Positions 43,483-53,871 of a stretch of 64,000 nucleotides of DNA are shown here, in pieces; the first letter of the stretch is position 1, and each line of letters opens with the position of its first letter. The notes beneath the pieces were generated by a model. The model worked only from the letters and a program-made list of their open reading frames with translations, did no database searches and was not told the origin of the DNA. Both the position numbers and the translations under genes were made by a program. Location of the stretch: contig OZ007569.1 in NCBI GenBank assembly GCA_963931925.1, positions 72,344,118 through 72,408,117 of the forward strand, given 5' to 3'. This stretch comes from Onchidella celtica. Its lineage: Eukaryota; Mollusca; Gastropoda; Systellommatophora; Onchidiidae.

Positions 43483-43585
43483 AAAAGATTGTGGCAAAAA
43501 CAGAATTCCAAGTTCATAGGAACGGATCATGAGTTGGCTCCCTTTCTTTTCCAGCACTCCCCATGCAGCTTTGGATAAGTTTGCA
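43483..43585 (-). CDS. TDP1: TDP1 exon with the second HKD asparagine (ANLSKAAWG)
   Basis: 103-nt exon; acceptor TTTCAG before 43585, donor GTAAGT after 43483. It reads [18 protein letters not shown] then [16 protein letters not shown], the TDP1 [16 protein letters not shown] block. The first base completes the Ser codon begun in the exon at 52498 (AG+T). The Asn of this block is the second HKN asparagine. The exon is isolated between a 4.6-kb LINE and E3, whose LTR starts only 91 bases upstream in gene direction. Confidence 0.92.
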
Positions 43586-43675
43586 CTGAAATAAAATGAT
43601 GTTAAATTTCAAAGGGTTGAAAATGCAGATGTTATAAATTCAAGTTTTAACCCATGCAATTGCAATGGCCCTGTG

Positions 43676-44789
43676 TGTCACAAATCCCAGACTGGGAGAT
43701 GTAATAAGTTATGACAGGACAACAATCACGAACGAACAAGTTTAACACTTAACAGAACAACCCATCAGACTCACACATTTATTAAACATAATTATACATA
43801 TAATAGCGCAATTACATACAGGATATTATTGAAATGACTTGCCGTACAACGGCCTTATTCTCACACACACTCTCCCTCGGATCCACAATCCGGTAGTTAC
43901 TCCTAAAGGCACTTCGGCCTCAGCCTCTCCCCTCAGGGTCTTAATAGCACCTTAGTAATTCACTGGCACCACAGTCTCTCCATATCACCGCCTATTGTCA
44001 TGCAACTTATCAGTTCACTTGCCCATCAACATGGCAATACTATGGTATCTCATTCACTCTCATATCTACGTCCCTGTCCGTGGCCTGACTGCCACGACTT
44101 TAGGTGCCTCTACTGTCCTACACCGACAGTCTCACTTCTGGCCTATGTATGGCCTCCGGCCCTATGCTGGCCTATCACTTGTGCTCATCGAGGTGGCTCT
44201 TCGGCCCCGTCCCCGACACCTACAAGAATAACATTACATTGGTATAACACCCTTCCATTCTATTCACTCCACCTCTCCTTACAACTCATGAAGTGTACAC
44301 ATAATAGTTCACCTTTCACTCACCACACATCTTACGGTAACACATCTCCATCGGAGTATACAATACTCACTCGTGCTACAAATCCATGAACTCACTTTCA
44401 TCTATCGCTCATGGCGCACATTGCTATATCCAATATCAAGGACTTCCACATTCCTCACATATACTTATTCACATCATGGTAATAGACGAATATAATATAA
44501 TACATCAATCATAATAATCAATCAACGTTCTACATACCAGTCATTACTGGAAAGACTCTCTCGTTAGTCTTCTCGACTGCTCCCTGTATGTCCGCCCGAT
44601 GGGCTCTTATTCACAGGTCCGCTCCGTAGGACCTTCTAACTTGCAGTGATAGTAATGTAACGCTTTCGTCTCATTCAGACCCCCCACTCATGACATGCAC
44701 GACTTCTCACTTGTCTCCGTGCGTTAATTTTACTCTCCTCCTTTCCCCCCCCCCGTAATTATTAACTATCGCTCACTCCACTCGTGACA
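43676..44789 (-). repeat. E3 3' LTR
   Basis: 1114 bp. AATAAA on the minus strand at 43783-43778. Its edge is 91 bases from the TDP1 exon acceptor. Confidence 0.95.
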
Positions 44790-45139
44790 TCATCCCCCAC
44801 CCCAAAAAAATTAATGCAATTAATTTCAAATCGCATCAAGATGACTGTCAACGAGTGAGCCTGAGCAATACCTACATTAAAAATGACCTACCAATGCCCC
44901 CAGCACATAAAATACCGGAATCAGGGGAAAATATGGGGATCAATATGCCATGCATTATGCATATATGTATCACATCATCAATAGCTAACTAAACTTAATA
45001 CTTAATACAGAATCAAAAACCAATCAACCTATCAACCATTCTTCATATATTTATAATGTCACTATTTTAAAGTCGACTCATTCACACAAATCCTGTCAAT
45101 GTTCCTGTCCTCCGATGTATAAGCTCCTGAACTCTTCCC
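44790..45139 (-). other. E3 3' untranslated region with polypurine tract
   Basis: Tract at 44803-44790 (complement of tcatcccccacccc); the rest is noncoding and colinear with E1 and E2. Confidence 0.8.
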
Positions 45140-46096
45140 CTAGGCTCGACTAAGGTAGTCGGCGATATGATTGCTGGTTCCTGGAATTGGTTGAATAACG
45201 AAGGTGTACGGCTGCAAAGCCAATGCCCATCTAGACAAGCGTGGGCTGGACGAACGATTCTTCGACAAAAACGTTAGTGGCTTGTGGTCTGTCTGGATAC
45301 AAAAGTCTCGTCCCATGAGATAACGTCCTAATTTCTGGACGGACCACACAATGGCAAGACACTCACGCTCTATCACAGAATACTTTCTTTCTCTCTGCAA
45401 TAACTTCCTACTGACATAACATACAGGATGGAAACATTCGTTCTTCTCCTGTAGAAGACAAGCGCCGACACCAGAGTCCGACGCATCCGTTCTGAGGATA
45501 AAATTAGATCGAAAATCGGGTAATATCAGAATGGGTGACGATGATAATGCTGTCACCAATTTATCAAATGCTGTCTGACATTCAGACGTCCACTGGACCT
45601 TATCGGGTTGTCCCTTCTTAGTAAGGTCAGTAAGAGAAGATGACAAGGAGGAAAAATTTGGAATGAACTTTCTGTAATAATTTAAAATTCCCACTAAGCT
45701 TCTGACTTGTTTCTTTGTTTTTGGGATTTGCAACCCTAATAATTTGTCAATTTTTGTTCCTTCAGGCCTCTGAACACCTCTACCCACGATATGTCCCAAG
45801 AATACTATCTCTGGACATGCCAAATCCATCTTTGCGGGTTTAGCAGTTAACCCAAAATGACGTAATCGTTCAAAAATTACCGTTAGTGTCTGAATATGAT
45901 CAGACCATGTCGACGTATGACATGCTATATCGTCAAAGAATGACACGACATTAGGTATGTCCTTTAACACCAGTATGAGAACCCCGGTACTCTGGTCTCT
46001 CACAAAATCTCCGTAGCATATTAACGTGGAAAACCTTACTCGTTCCATCAATGTGGATAGCGTAATATACCCTCGAAACAACTTGCTCAATAACAT
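45140..46096 (-). pseudogene. E3 RT C-terminal part and RNase H
   Basis: From about 45970 downward it reads VLKDIPNVVSFFDDIACH, the thumb and connection, then a complete RNase H (FILRTDASDSG, ERECLAIVWSVQ, FCIQTDHKPL, IADYLSRA). The first 40 or so codons of the frame are an out-of-frame reading of the upstream GPY/F region. About 700 bases of RT present in E1 and E2, including the motif A aspartate, are missing, and the junction near 45975-45992 carries a short unrelated filler. Confidence 0.88.
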
Positions 46097-48626
46097 AAGG
46101 ACCTTTCCATGTCATCAATAACTTATTATGGTCCGTAGGTAACAACAATAGGACCTTGTCCCCTGGCTTAAAAATTCTCAATTTGGAACCTCTATCTTTA
46201 TAGTCTTTTGCTCTTTTCGAAGCGATACTAGAAGCTTCTTCTGCTATAGTGCGCGCTGAAGATAATCTTTCTCTTAAATCAACAAGGTCTATCGAAACCT
46301 TTTTAAACGGTTCCGAAACCGTGGGGATCTTCCGAAGATGAGCCTGGGGTGTACGCCCCTTATGCGTCGTCTTTTGGCACGCACTGCATGTCTTACAGTA
46401 CACTTGTACATCTCTGTGGATCGATGGCCAGTAAAAATTTTTAAGCACCCTTTCTTTGGTTCTAGCTATCCCCATATGACCCGCTAATGGGACATCATGT
46501 GCCAAATGCAATACTGTTGCGATCAGCAACGCCGGCACAACGACCTGCTTTAAAATGGAGGCCACAGTTACATACTTACGGAACAGAATGCCCGCCTGAA
46601 CAAAAAAAGAAGACGAGCCGTTCTTATATTTCCTCGTCTTCTCGGTTCGCGCTTCCCCAAAACATGGGTTTAATGATGGATCCTCCCTTTGTAATCTCGC
46701 CAAGCGCTCTGGCGTGATATCTAGGTTGACCGCTGGCGTTGCCAAAGGTCTAATCCTATCCTTAGCTACCTGTCGGCGTGTTTCCACCGCGGCACAAAAG
46801 TCAATACCTTTTGATTGAGACCATGCCTGCACATTCTCTTCGGAAGGGGAAACTACCCGTGATACATTCCCAATGATGAGCTGGGCGCCCGGAAAACAAC
46901 CAACGACTGCCTCGACTTCCCCGCTAAGGAAAGGTGTATCTATCACTATTCTCGCCATCGGTAATTTCTCAATGGCCCCCGAAAATTGGATGCACGGGAC
47001 AGTCTCTCCTGTAAGCTGTGACTCCCGAATGCAGTCCCTATGTACTCCCACAACGGTAGATCCTGTATCTCGTAAAACCGAGACCGGTTCGTCCCCAACA
47101 AACCCCGGATAAACCCTAAGACCACTTCCTGTATGACATGAATTTATAACGGGGATCTTTCTCCCACAAGGTAAAACACCGGAAGATAATAACTTCTCAC
47201 AACTGGGACACTTAGAATACTGTCCGCCTCCGTTGTTCGATGTAACACACGCAGCCGCATGATGAAATTTATTAGGGGAACATGGACTGGAGCTATTGTC
47301 CACGTTCGCCGCTATCCTACCTGTAGGGCAGTTCACGCTGATGTGATCCGCTCTACCGCAGTTCCAACACTTCGCGGCCCTACACTCGCGCGAAAAGTGA
47401 CCCACGCGTCCGCAAGTCCAACACTCCGCTCCCTTTGCTGCACTAGGCCTGGGTCCCCGTGACCCATCGCGACCGGAACTAAAGTCCCTATGCCGTCGAT
47501 CATCGGCAAAGGTCACAAATCGCCCCCGGCCATTACCGCGACCTAGCCCTCCTGCTCGGTCAAACTTACCGGAACCATATGCAGGTGATTGGTGATAGCC
47601 CCTACGCTGCCCCTGGGCTTGCCCGTTATAGGCACCACGTTGACGCGACCTGTCTTTATGTCCTGTCGGCGACCCCTCAACAACGGCGACGTACCCAGCA
47701 TCTTGGACGTACGCCCTCGCCACAGGTTTGGACGGATGTGCCGTACGGTACGCTTCCGCCAACTTAGACGCCTCCTGCACCGTCGTGGGTTCGTTTTCTT
47801 TCAGAAAAGCCACCAGATCTTTATGGCACGACGCGTACAGCTGATCACGGATCATTAGGTCTTTCAATTTAGAAAAATCCGCGCCAACATGCGCCAAGTC
47901 TACCCAGTTCGCGAAATATTCCGTCAATCTCGCGACGAAGGCAGCAAAGTCCTCCCTGGTATCCGCTCGTGCTCGCCTAAACTGCTCCCGGAAATATTCC
48001 TCGGTACGCGCAAATCGGCGAAGCAGCAAAGCCTTCAACTTATCGTAATCTCGCACGTCTTCGCGCTGTAGCTCTTTAAAGTAGGTTAACGCTCGTCCCT
48101 GTAATAAGGACGCCAGGTACGTGGACCATAATTCCTTATTTTCCCCCCATTGCAATTGTGCGTTCAGTTCGAACCTGTAAAGGAAGGCGTCTATGTCGTC
48201 CTTCCGGTCGTCGAACGTAGGGAGCTTAATCCTAACGCCACCTTTATTGTGTACCTGCCGCTCAACTGTTTCTGTTGGCGCATTCTTTTTGAGCTCTAAT
48301 TCCGCGATTCTTACTCGCGCGTCTGTCTCCCGCTCTTGAGCTTCTATCTCCTTTAACTTTAACTCCCTCTCCTGCTCCTTATCCTTAGCCTCTCTTTCCT
48401 GCTGCTGAGCCTCTAACTCCTTTAACTTAAACTCTCTCTCCTGCTCCTGAGCTTTAGCCTCTCTTTCCTCTTCTCTGTGTCGCTCTTGAGCCTCTTTTTC
48501 TCGCTCTCTATCCTTAGCACGCTCATCGCGCAAATCCGCCTGCTGTTCTTTAATCCAGCCGCGTAGCTCTTCTCCCTCAAGGCCAAGTTCCTTACCCAAC
48601 TTCATTAGTTGTTGGAGTTCCGCCAT
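45951..48626 (-). CDS. E3 Gag-protease-integrase remnant polyprotein (891 aa)
   Basis: ATG at 48626 (MAELQQLMKLGKELG). Order: N-terminal coiled coil with its own repeat pattern (KEQERELKLKEIEAQERE), gag domain (KLPTFDDRKDD), two CCHC knuckles (CWTCGRVGHFSREC, CWNCGRADHISVNC), protease-like LRDTGSTVV, integrase zinc module (HDVPLAGHMGIARTKE, CKTCSACQ), then SIDLVDLRERLSS across the integrase-core deletion (junction within 46280-46288), and the GPY/F module (TWKGPYVIEQV). It ends with about ten foreign residues and a stop after the second deletion. Gag looks usable; RT is not in this frame. Confidence 0.9.
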   Translation of the reverse strand: MAELQQLMKLGKELGLEGEELRGWIKEQQADLRDERAKDREREKEAQERHREEEREAKAQEQEREFKLKELEAQQQEREAKDKEQERELKLKEIEAQERETDARVRIAELELKKNAPTETVERQVHNKGGVRIKLPTFDDRKDDIDAFLYRFELNAQLQWGENKELWSTYLASLLQGRALTYFKELQREDVRDYDKLKALLLRRFARTEEYFREQFRRARADTREDFAAFVARLTEYFANWVDLAHVGADFSKLKDLMIRDQLYASCHKDLVAFLKENEPTTVQEASKLAEAYRTAHPSKPVARAYVQDAGYVAVVEGSPTGHKDRSRQRGAYNGQAQGQRRGYHQSPAYGSGKFDRAGGLGRGNGRGRFVTFADDRRHRDFSSGRDGSRGPRPSAAKGAECWTCGRVGHFSRECRAAKCWNCGRADHISVNCPTGRIAANVDNSSSPCSPNKFHHAAACVTSNNGGGQYSKCPSCEKLLSSGVLPCGRKIPVINSCHTGSGLRVYPGFVGDEPVSVLRDTGSTVVGVHRDCIRESQLTGETVPCIQFSGAIEKLPMARIVIDTPFLSGEVEAVVGCFPGAQLIIGNVSRVVSPSEENVQAWSQSKGIDFCAAVETRRQVAKDRIRPLATPAVNLDITPERLARLQREDPSLNPCFGEARTEKTRKYKNGSSSFFVQAGILFRKYVTVASILKQVVVPALLIATVLHLAHDVPLAGHMGIARTKERVLKNFYWPSIHRDVQVYCKTCSACQKTTHKGRTPQAHLRKIPTVSEPFKKVSIDLVDLRERLSSARTIAEEASSIASKRAKDYKDRGSKLRIFKPGDKVLLLLPTDHNKLLMTWKGPYVIEQVVSRVYYAIHIDGTSKVFHVNMLRRFCERPEYRGSHTGVKGHT

Positions 48627-49563
48627 TTCACAGACTTATGGTTACGTATGTACTATAAAAACGGCTAACCTGTCGGTATGATCACTAACGACACGACCAG
48701 AGACCTGAGATCACACCAGATATCACAAAACCCAAATACAATTCAGAAACACCCCTAACTAAACATTCTACAGCCTACTCTCTCTAACTAATTCTATGTT
48801 TATAAAATGTCTAGCACTATTAAATAACAAAACGAAAGGAAAAGATAAGAATGAGAAAATTCAGTAAAAGGACCACACGTACGTCAAGGACAACGAACCA
48901 GACTAAGACAAAGACCTTACAAAAGAAAATATAATGGAAAAAAATGCAACCTAAATACGCCGATTACACTACAAGGTACGAACAAGAACAGAGTCTGAAA
49001 AAAAAGAACGTATTTACAGATAGGGAGGAAGGAGGGACAAGAGAATACGTCTTCCTAAAACAACGAGGAAGATAGAACGCTACAACTAAACAATAACAAA
49101 GCCCTAAAGACTGTTCACCGTGGTGAACGAAGTTCCAAGTTTCCCACACCTTTTTTTAAAAGGATAAACTAAGTTCACCACAGCAAACCCGCGCCACCGC
49201 CCGTATAATCAATTACAACGAAAACAGCAAAAACAGGGAAAAAGACAGATGAAAAGACAGCCCTCAATCCAGGGTACAAAATTTTCACTTAACTTTCAAT
49301 TTTTGAGTTTAACTCCTCCCCTTAATCGGAGCTCTGGCCGCTTGACTCCTCAGGCTGGCACACACACTCTGCAGAAATTTAAGTACACATTAGTACATAT
49401 TTATAGCAATACATGCATCAATACATATTCATAAATATACATAAATCATATCATGAAATTTCCATTCATCCCACGAACAAAGACAACAGCACGAATTCCT
49501 AGCACAACAGAAAAACAAGTAGATATAACAAATACACAATGTCAAAATGACCACAGGTAAACA
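48627..49563 (-). other. E3 untranslated leader
   Basis: Colinear with the E1 and E2 leaders; no open frame of note. Confidence 0.6.
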
Positions 49564-49576
49564 GGACGAGCCCCCA
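49564..49576 (-). promoter_or_regulatory. E3 primer binding site, tRNA-Pro type
   Basis: Complement reads TGGGGGCTCGTCC, one base inside the 5' LTR edge. Confidence 0.85.
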
Positions 49577-49577
49577 C

Positions 49578-50690
49578 TGTCACAAATCCCAGACTGGGAG
49601 ATGTAATAAGTTATGACAGGACAACAATCACGAACGAACAAGTTTAACACTTAACAGAACAACCCATCAGACTCACACATTTATTAAACATAATTATACA
49701 TATAATAGCGCAATTACATACAGGATATTATTGAAATGACTTGCCGTACAACGGCCTTATTCTCACACACACTCTCCCTCGGATCCACAATCCGGTAGTT
49801 ACTCCTAAAGGCACTTCGGCCTCAGCCTCTCCCCTCAGGGTCTTAATAGCACCTTAGTAATTCACTGGCACCACAGTCTCTCCATATCACCGCCTATTGT
49901 CATGCAACTTATCAGTTCACTTGCCCATCAACATGGCAATACTATGGTATCTCATTCACTCTCATATCTACGTCCCTGTCCGTGGCCTGACTGCCACGAC
50001 TTTAGGTGCCTCTACTGTCCTACACCGACAGTCTCACTTCTGGCCTATGTATGGCCTCCGGCCCTATGCTGGCCTATCACTTGTGCTCATCGAGGTGGCT
50101 CTTCGGCCCCGTCCCCGACACCTACAAGAATAACATTACATTGGTATAACACCCTTCCATTCTATTCACTCCACCTCTCCTTACAACTCATGAAGTGTAC
50201 ACATAATAGTTCACCTTTCACTCACCACACATCTTACGGTAACACATCTCCATCGGAGTATACAATACTCACTCGTGCTACAAATCCATGAACTCACTTC
50301 CATCTATCGCTCATGGCGCACATTGCTATATCCAATATCAAGGACTTCCACATTCCTCACATATACTTATTCACATCATGGTAATAGACGAATATAATAT
50401 AATACATCAATCATAATAATCAATCAACGTTCTACATACCAGTCATTACTGGAAAGACTCTCTCGTTAGTCTTCTCGACTGCTCCCTGTATGTCCGCCCG
50501 ATGGGCTCTTATTCACAGGTCCGCTCCGTAGGACCTTCTAACTTGCAGTGATAGTAATGTAACGCTTTCGTCTCATTCAGACCCCCCACTCATGACATGC
50601 ACGACTTCTCACTTGTCTCCGTGCGTTAATTTTACTCTCCTCCTTTCCCCCCCCCGTAATTATTAACTATCGCTCACTCCACTCGTGACA
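49578..50690 (-). repeat. E3 5' LTR
   Basis: 1113 bp, nearly identical to the left LTR of E3. Confidence 0.95.
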
Positions 50691-51371
50691 CTGTGATTGC
50701 GTCCTATAAGACCTGATCACTGAATTTGAGCTAAACTGCCAACTTTTTTGCCAACCGCAGCTAGGCATATTGTGTGAACATTTTGTGGCCACTGACTTAA
50801 TCTCACATTGATTTAATCCATGGGGTGGTCAAAGATTTTAGTTATGGGTCAAGTTTTTGGTTATCAGGTCATACAGAGTGGCACTCAGTGAGTGTCTGGG
50901 CATAATTATGCCGTTGATCACCAGTGGCATTCAGCAATTACTGATCAGCTTTCATATGACCCAGTCACCACTGATGGGCAGCAGCGGTCAGAATTTGTTG
51001 GTCGCTCATGGGTTTTTGGTTGATCTATAGTAAAACTGACTTAGGACAAGTCAGGAAATTTTAAGTCCTTGAAGCAATTTTCAGCAGAATTACAGCAGTC
51101 GGAAGTTGCCATGGAGTTGCATAAAACCTCATTGTGGCCACATACATGTAAATTTAAACAAGAGTCTTGGAATAAAAATCTTATGGGAGCATAACAGTGA
51201 CATTGCAACAGTACTGACAAAGTTCTCTTTCTGACCCTCGAGGTCTAGCCAAAGGATAGCACTCAAGCCCATCACGTACTGTTGCTCTAAACTTACAACA
51301 CTAAGTTATAACATTAACTTGGCAAGCTGAAAATCTTAACATAGAAACTTTTTTTCGCAGTAGTAATTTAA
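50691..51371 (+). repeat. TDP1 intron; contains interspersed repeat R1, copy 1 (about 50900-51135)
   Basis: The part with atcaccagtggcattc, ttactgatcag, cagcggtcag and ttttcagcagaattacagcag recurs at 57000-57245 and, inverted, at 53245-53490. No coding capacity. Unclassified. Confidence 0.5.
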
Positions 51372-51815
51372 CCAAACACTGCCTCACATGTTGTCAAAAC
51401 TGGGAGAGGGGAGGGGGGGGAAGCCTAACACCCTGCGATGGACCATGCCGCATGGCCTTCGGCATGGTATTTTCAAACATTCCTGTCAAATAGACTTCTC
51501 CATACCAGAAAAAAAAGTGATGTACCAGACAACAGACACCACTTTGAACTTCTTTCTTGTGTAAACAGAAAATATTCAGAGTTTTCTGTTTCGTGTGACA
51601 AATTTTCAAAACTTGTGTTTGTAAACATGGCAGTTTCAGCATTTTTAAAAGTTATTGGGAGGGCAGGGATGAAACACGAATTTTAAATGACATAGATAAA
51701 TTCAAGTTCTAAGTATTTTATTTTATTTTATGAAATACTTTCAAAATAAGAGTAGTGCCCCTTTACCTGGGCAGAACGAGGGTGGACTTGTGAAAATGGG
51801 TTAGGCAGGAATGGG
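51372..51815. mobile_element. TTAA-flanked MITE, copy 2
   Basis: Ends CCAAACACTGCC and GGCAGGAATGGG, imperfect inverted repeats matching copy 1. TTAA occurs on both sides (51368-51371, 51816-51819). 444 bp, noncoding. Confidence 0.68.
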
Positions 51816-52497
51816 TTAAAGTAAGTTAGTCTAATGCAGTTTTCATCTGAAATTTTACAACACTTAGGTTTGATTTTCAACACTTTGAAGTGGAGGGTTG
51901 CATTCTACACCAACTTTCTGCAGCACCACAGATCACTAAATTTGCAAATCAATACTGGGTACGTTTTGATTTTCAGTACCTCATTAACTGTCTCACAGAT
52001 TAAACAAAAAAAGAGAATTCAGTATCATTACATACCAAAACTGTTCATCCTAGTTTTGAAGAAACCACAAACTGTAAAGGAAATCTCATGTCTAAATAGG
52101 CCAGAGACATCCATTCCATTGAAACAAATGGTATGTTATTTGAGCATCTACCATAGATAAAATGTCCATTCCCTTGAAATAAATGATATTTTACTCGAGT
52201 ATAGACTAGAGACATCACCAAACAAACGTCCAATACTTCGAAACAAATGGAATGTTACTTGAGAATCTTTGTTACAATTGGCAGTTACCGACATACAAGG
52301 AACCACAAACAACAAAAGTCGTGCAAACTGCTTCTGGGAAGCTGTCAGTGTGTATGAATTGTGCAATTTTCACTAGGACACACTAGGGTGCTGTGTTTAC
52401 TGGCGTGCTGTGCTCACTGTGGATACTTTCCAAGTGTGTCATTTTACAGTTCATTTTGTTCAGCTGACAGTTTGTTGTCGTCATGTGTTCCACTGAC
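51816..52497. other. TDP1 intron
   Basis: Contains loosely repeated blocks such as ccattgaaacaaatgg and cttgaaataaatga (52115-52250). No exon. Confidence 0.45.
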
Positions 52498-52605
52498 CTC
52501 GTGACCAGGAACCATGCAGCCTCTGACCCATCAGGAGAAAATCGAGTGTAGGTTTTGATGTGCGGGACAGCACGACTTCGGCCTCTGCCTTCCGATTTCC
52601 ATTGG
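52498..52605 (-). CDS. TDP1: TDP1 exon with second HKD histidine and lysine (HIK)
   Basis: 108-nt exon; acceptor TATTTCAG before 52605, donor GTCAGT after 52498. Reads [22 protein letters not shown] and [13 protein letters not shown], matching the TDP1 block PHIKTY...AWFLVTS. His and Lys of HIK are the second catalytic pair, which breaks down the 3'-phosphotyrosyl intermediate. It ends AG, completed to Ser in the next exon at 43585. Confidence 0.93.
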
Positions 52606-52781
52606 CTGAAATAAAAAATATATGGAGAACAGGTTCAAAACAATATCCCAAACATGCGATTTCACAGTCCTACAAATCCTGAAGAAAGGGCAGTGAAAAT
52701 TGTGCAGAGAAATGGGACTTTTGTAATCTGAAGAAAAGTTTTGGTAACTACAAAAAATATATATTTTATGAAATATTTTGT

Positions 52782-52895
52782 AACTAGATGACCTACTGGG
52801 CATTGCCTGGAATAAACAATCATGTGCCATGTGCTTCCCCCTCCCAACCCCCTCTCTTTCTTTCTCTCTCTCTCTTTCTCTCTCTCTCATATTAT
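52782..52895 (+). repeat. GGCATTGCC-headed interspersed repeat fragment with CT microsatellite
   Basis: aactagatgacctactgggc attgcctgg resembles heads at 56738 and 59665. A C-rich stretch and a CT-rich microsatellite (52849-52889) follow. Confidence 0.5.
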
Positions 52896-53244
52896 AAAAG
52901 TAATAAACTACAGTCTTGCTTCAGAACTCATGCGCACCAACTACGCACCAAACTGAACGCTTGGTACGGTTACTTTATATGACATGCATGGTACTATACA
53001 TCACGAAACAAAGCTGCAAAAATACAGATGTTACATAGCAATAAACATTGTCATTTTTTAAAAATACATGCTTGAAGTAAACAACTTTTAATTATAGCCA
53101 TCATCTTCCTTATCTCAATTGCCACCTTCCTGCCAAATTTAAGGCCTGAAGAGTGTATAGTTTGGTCAGTTAGTCATGCCATAGGTGGCAAGTTACTGAA
53201 ATATATAATAGATTTTTCATCCTCAATTTAAGTCTAAGTTGTTT

Positions 53245-53490
53245 AACTCTTGCACAGGTGATCTGGTCTTAAACAACCTAATAGCAACTTCAAATTGTTG
53301 TAATTCTGCTAAACTTGGCTTCTTGGACTTGAAAATTTTATGACTGTTCTTAAAATTCATTTTACTCTAGAATTCTGCTGATCTGTTACTGAATGACCAT
53401 CAAGTTCTGACCACTATCCCACATCAATAGCGACCATATTGTATAAGACTCAATTGCTCATTAAATGCACTGGTCATCGGATCATATAAG
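53245..53490 (-). repeat. Interspersed repeat R1, copy 2 (inverted)
   Basis: The reverse complement aligns with 57000-57245 (gaccagtgca, gtggtcagaacttgatggtc, agcagaattacaacaatt). Confidence 0.5.
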
Positions 53491-53755
53491 AACCAGCCAC
53501 CAAAATATTTCACTAAAATCGTTCACCACTGTCTGGGCTAATATCAAGTCAACTGCAAGAAGAAAATGTTCACAACATGCCTGGCAGCAGTTGGCAAAAA
53601 AATGGCCATCTATAGTTGACGATCCCTCAATGAAAAGACATTTTGGTCATCTCAGTCTACTTTAGGATGTATCTCCCAACTAATAATTCCTCTTTGTTTC
53701 TCTTTTCTCACCGTATAACCACACGGATAATTTTATGAAGAAAAAAAAAAAGTAC

Positions 53756-53871
53756 CAGAATAAGGGAGTTAACCAAGGTTGCTTAGAAGCAGTTTTAATA
53801 CTGTAAGGGACACAACCCCCACCATTGTAACCCTCCAGGCTCAGCCGAATGTTGTCTTTGGATGGAAAAAT
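53756..53871 (-). CDS. TDP1: TDP1 exon (SLEGY / PYSIKTA)
   Basis: 116-nt exon; acceptor TTTTCAG before 53871, donor GTACTT after 53756. Reads [19 protein letters not shown] then [19 protein letters not shown], matching TDP1 IYPS...SLEGYPAGGSLPYS. It starts in phase 0 after the LHL of the previous exon and ends with TG, completed to a codon by the C of the next exon. Confidence 0.92.

Larger units (their letters stand above)
43676..50690 (-). mobile_element. E3: Gmr1-like element in a TDP1 intron, doubly deleted; TSD CTGTG
   Basis: On the minus strand: 5' LTR 49578-50690, leader, gag-pol, polypurine tract, 3' LTR 43676-44789. CTGTG flanks it at 43671-43675 and 50691-50695. The LTRs differ by one substitution and one base in a C-run by eye, so insertion was recent. 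It shares the exact integrase-core deletion of E2 and has in addition lost most of the RT. It lies in sense with TDP1, so its LTR polyadenylation signal faces the host transcript. Confidence 0.95.

Noticed and set aside
53465-53665. Plus-strand frame with SLKSFTTVWANIKSTARRK, possibly transposase-like
   Set aside because: Too short, no catalytic motif, and partly overlapping repeat R1.
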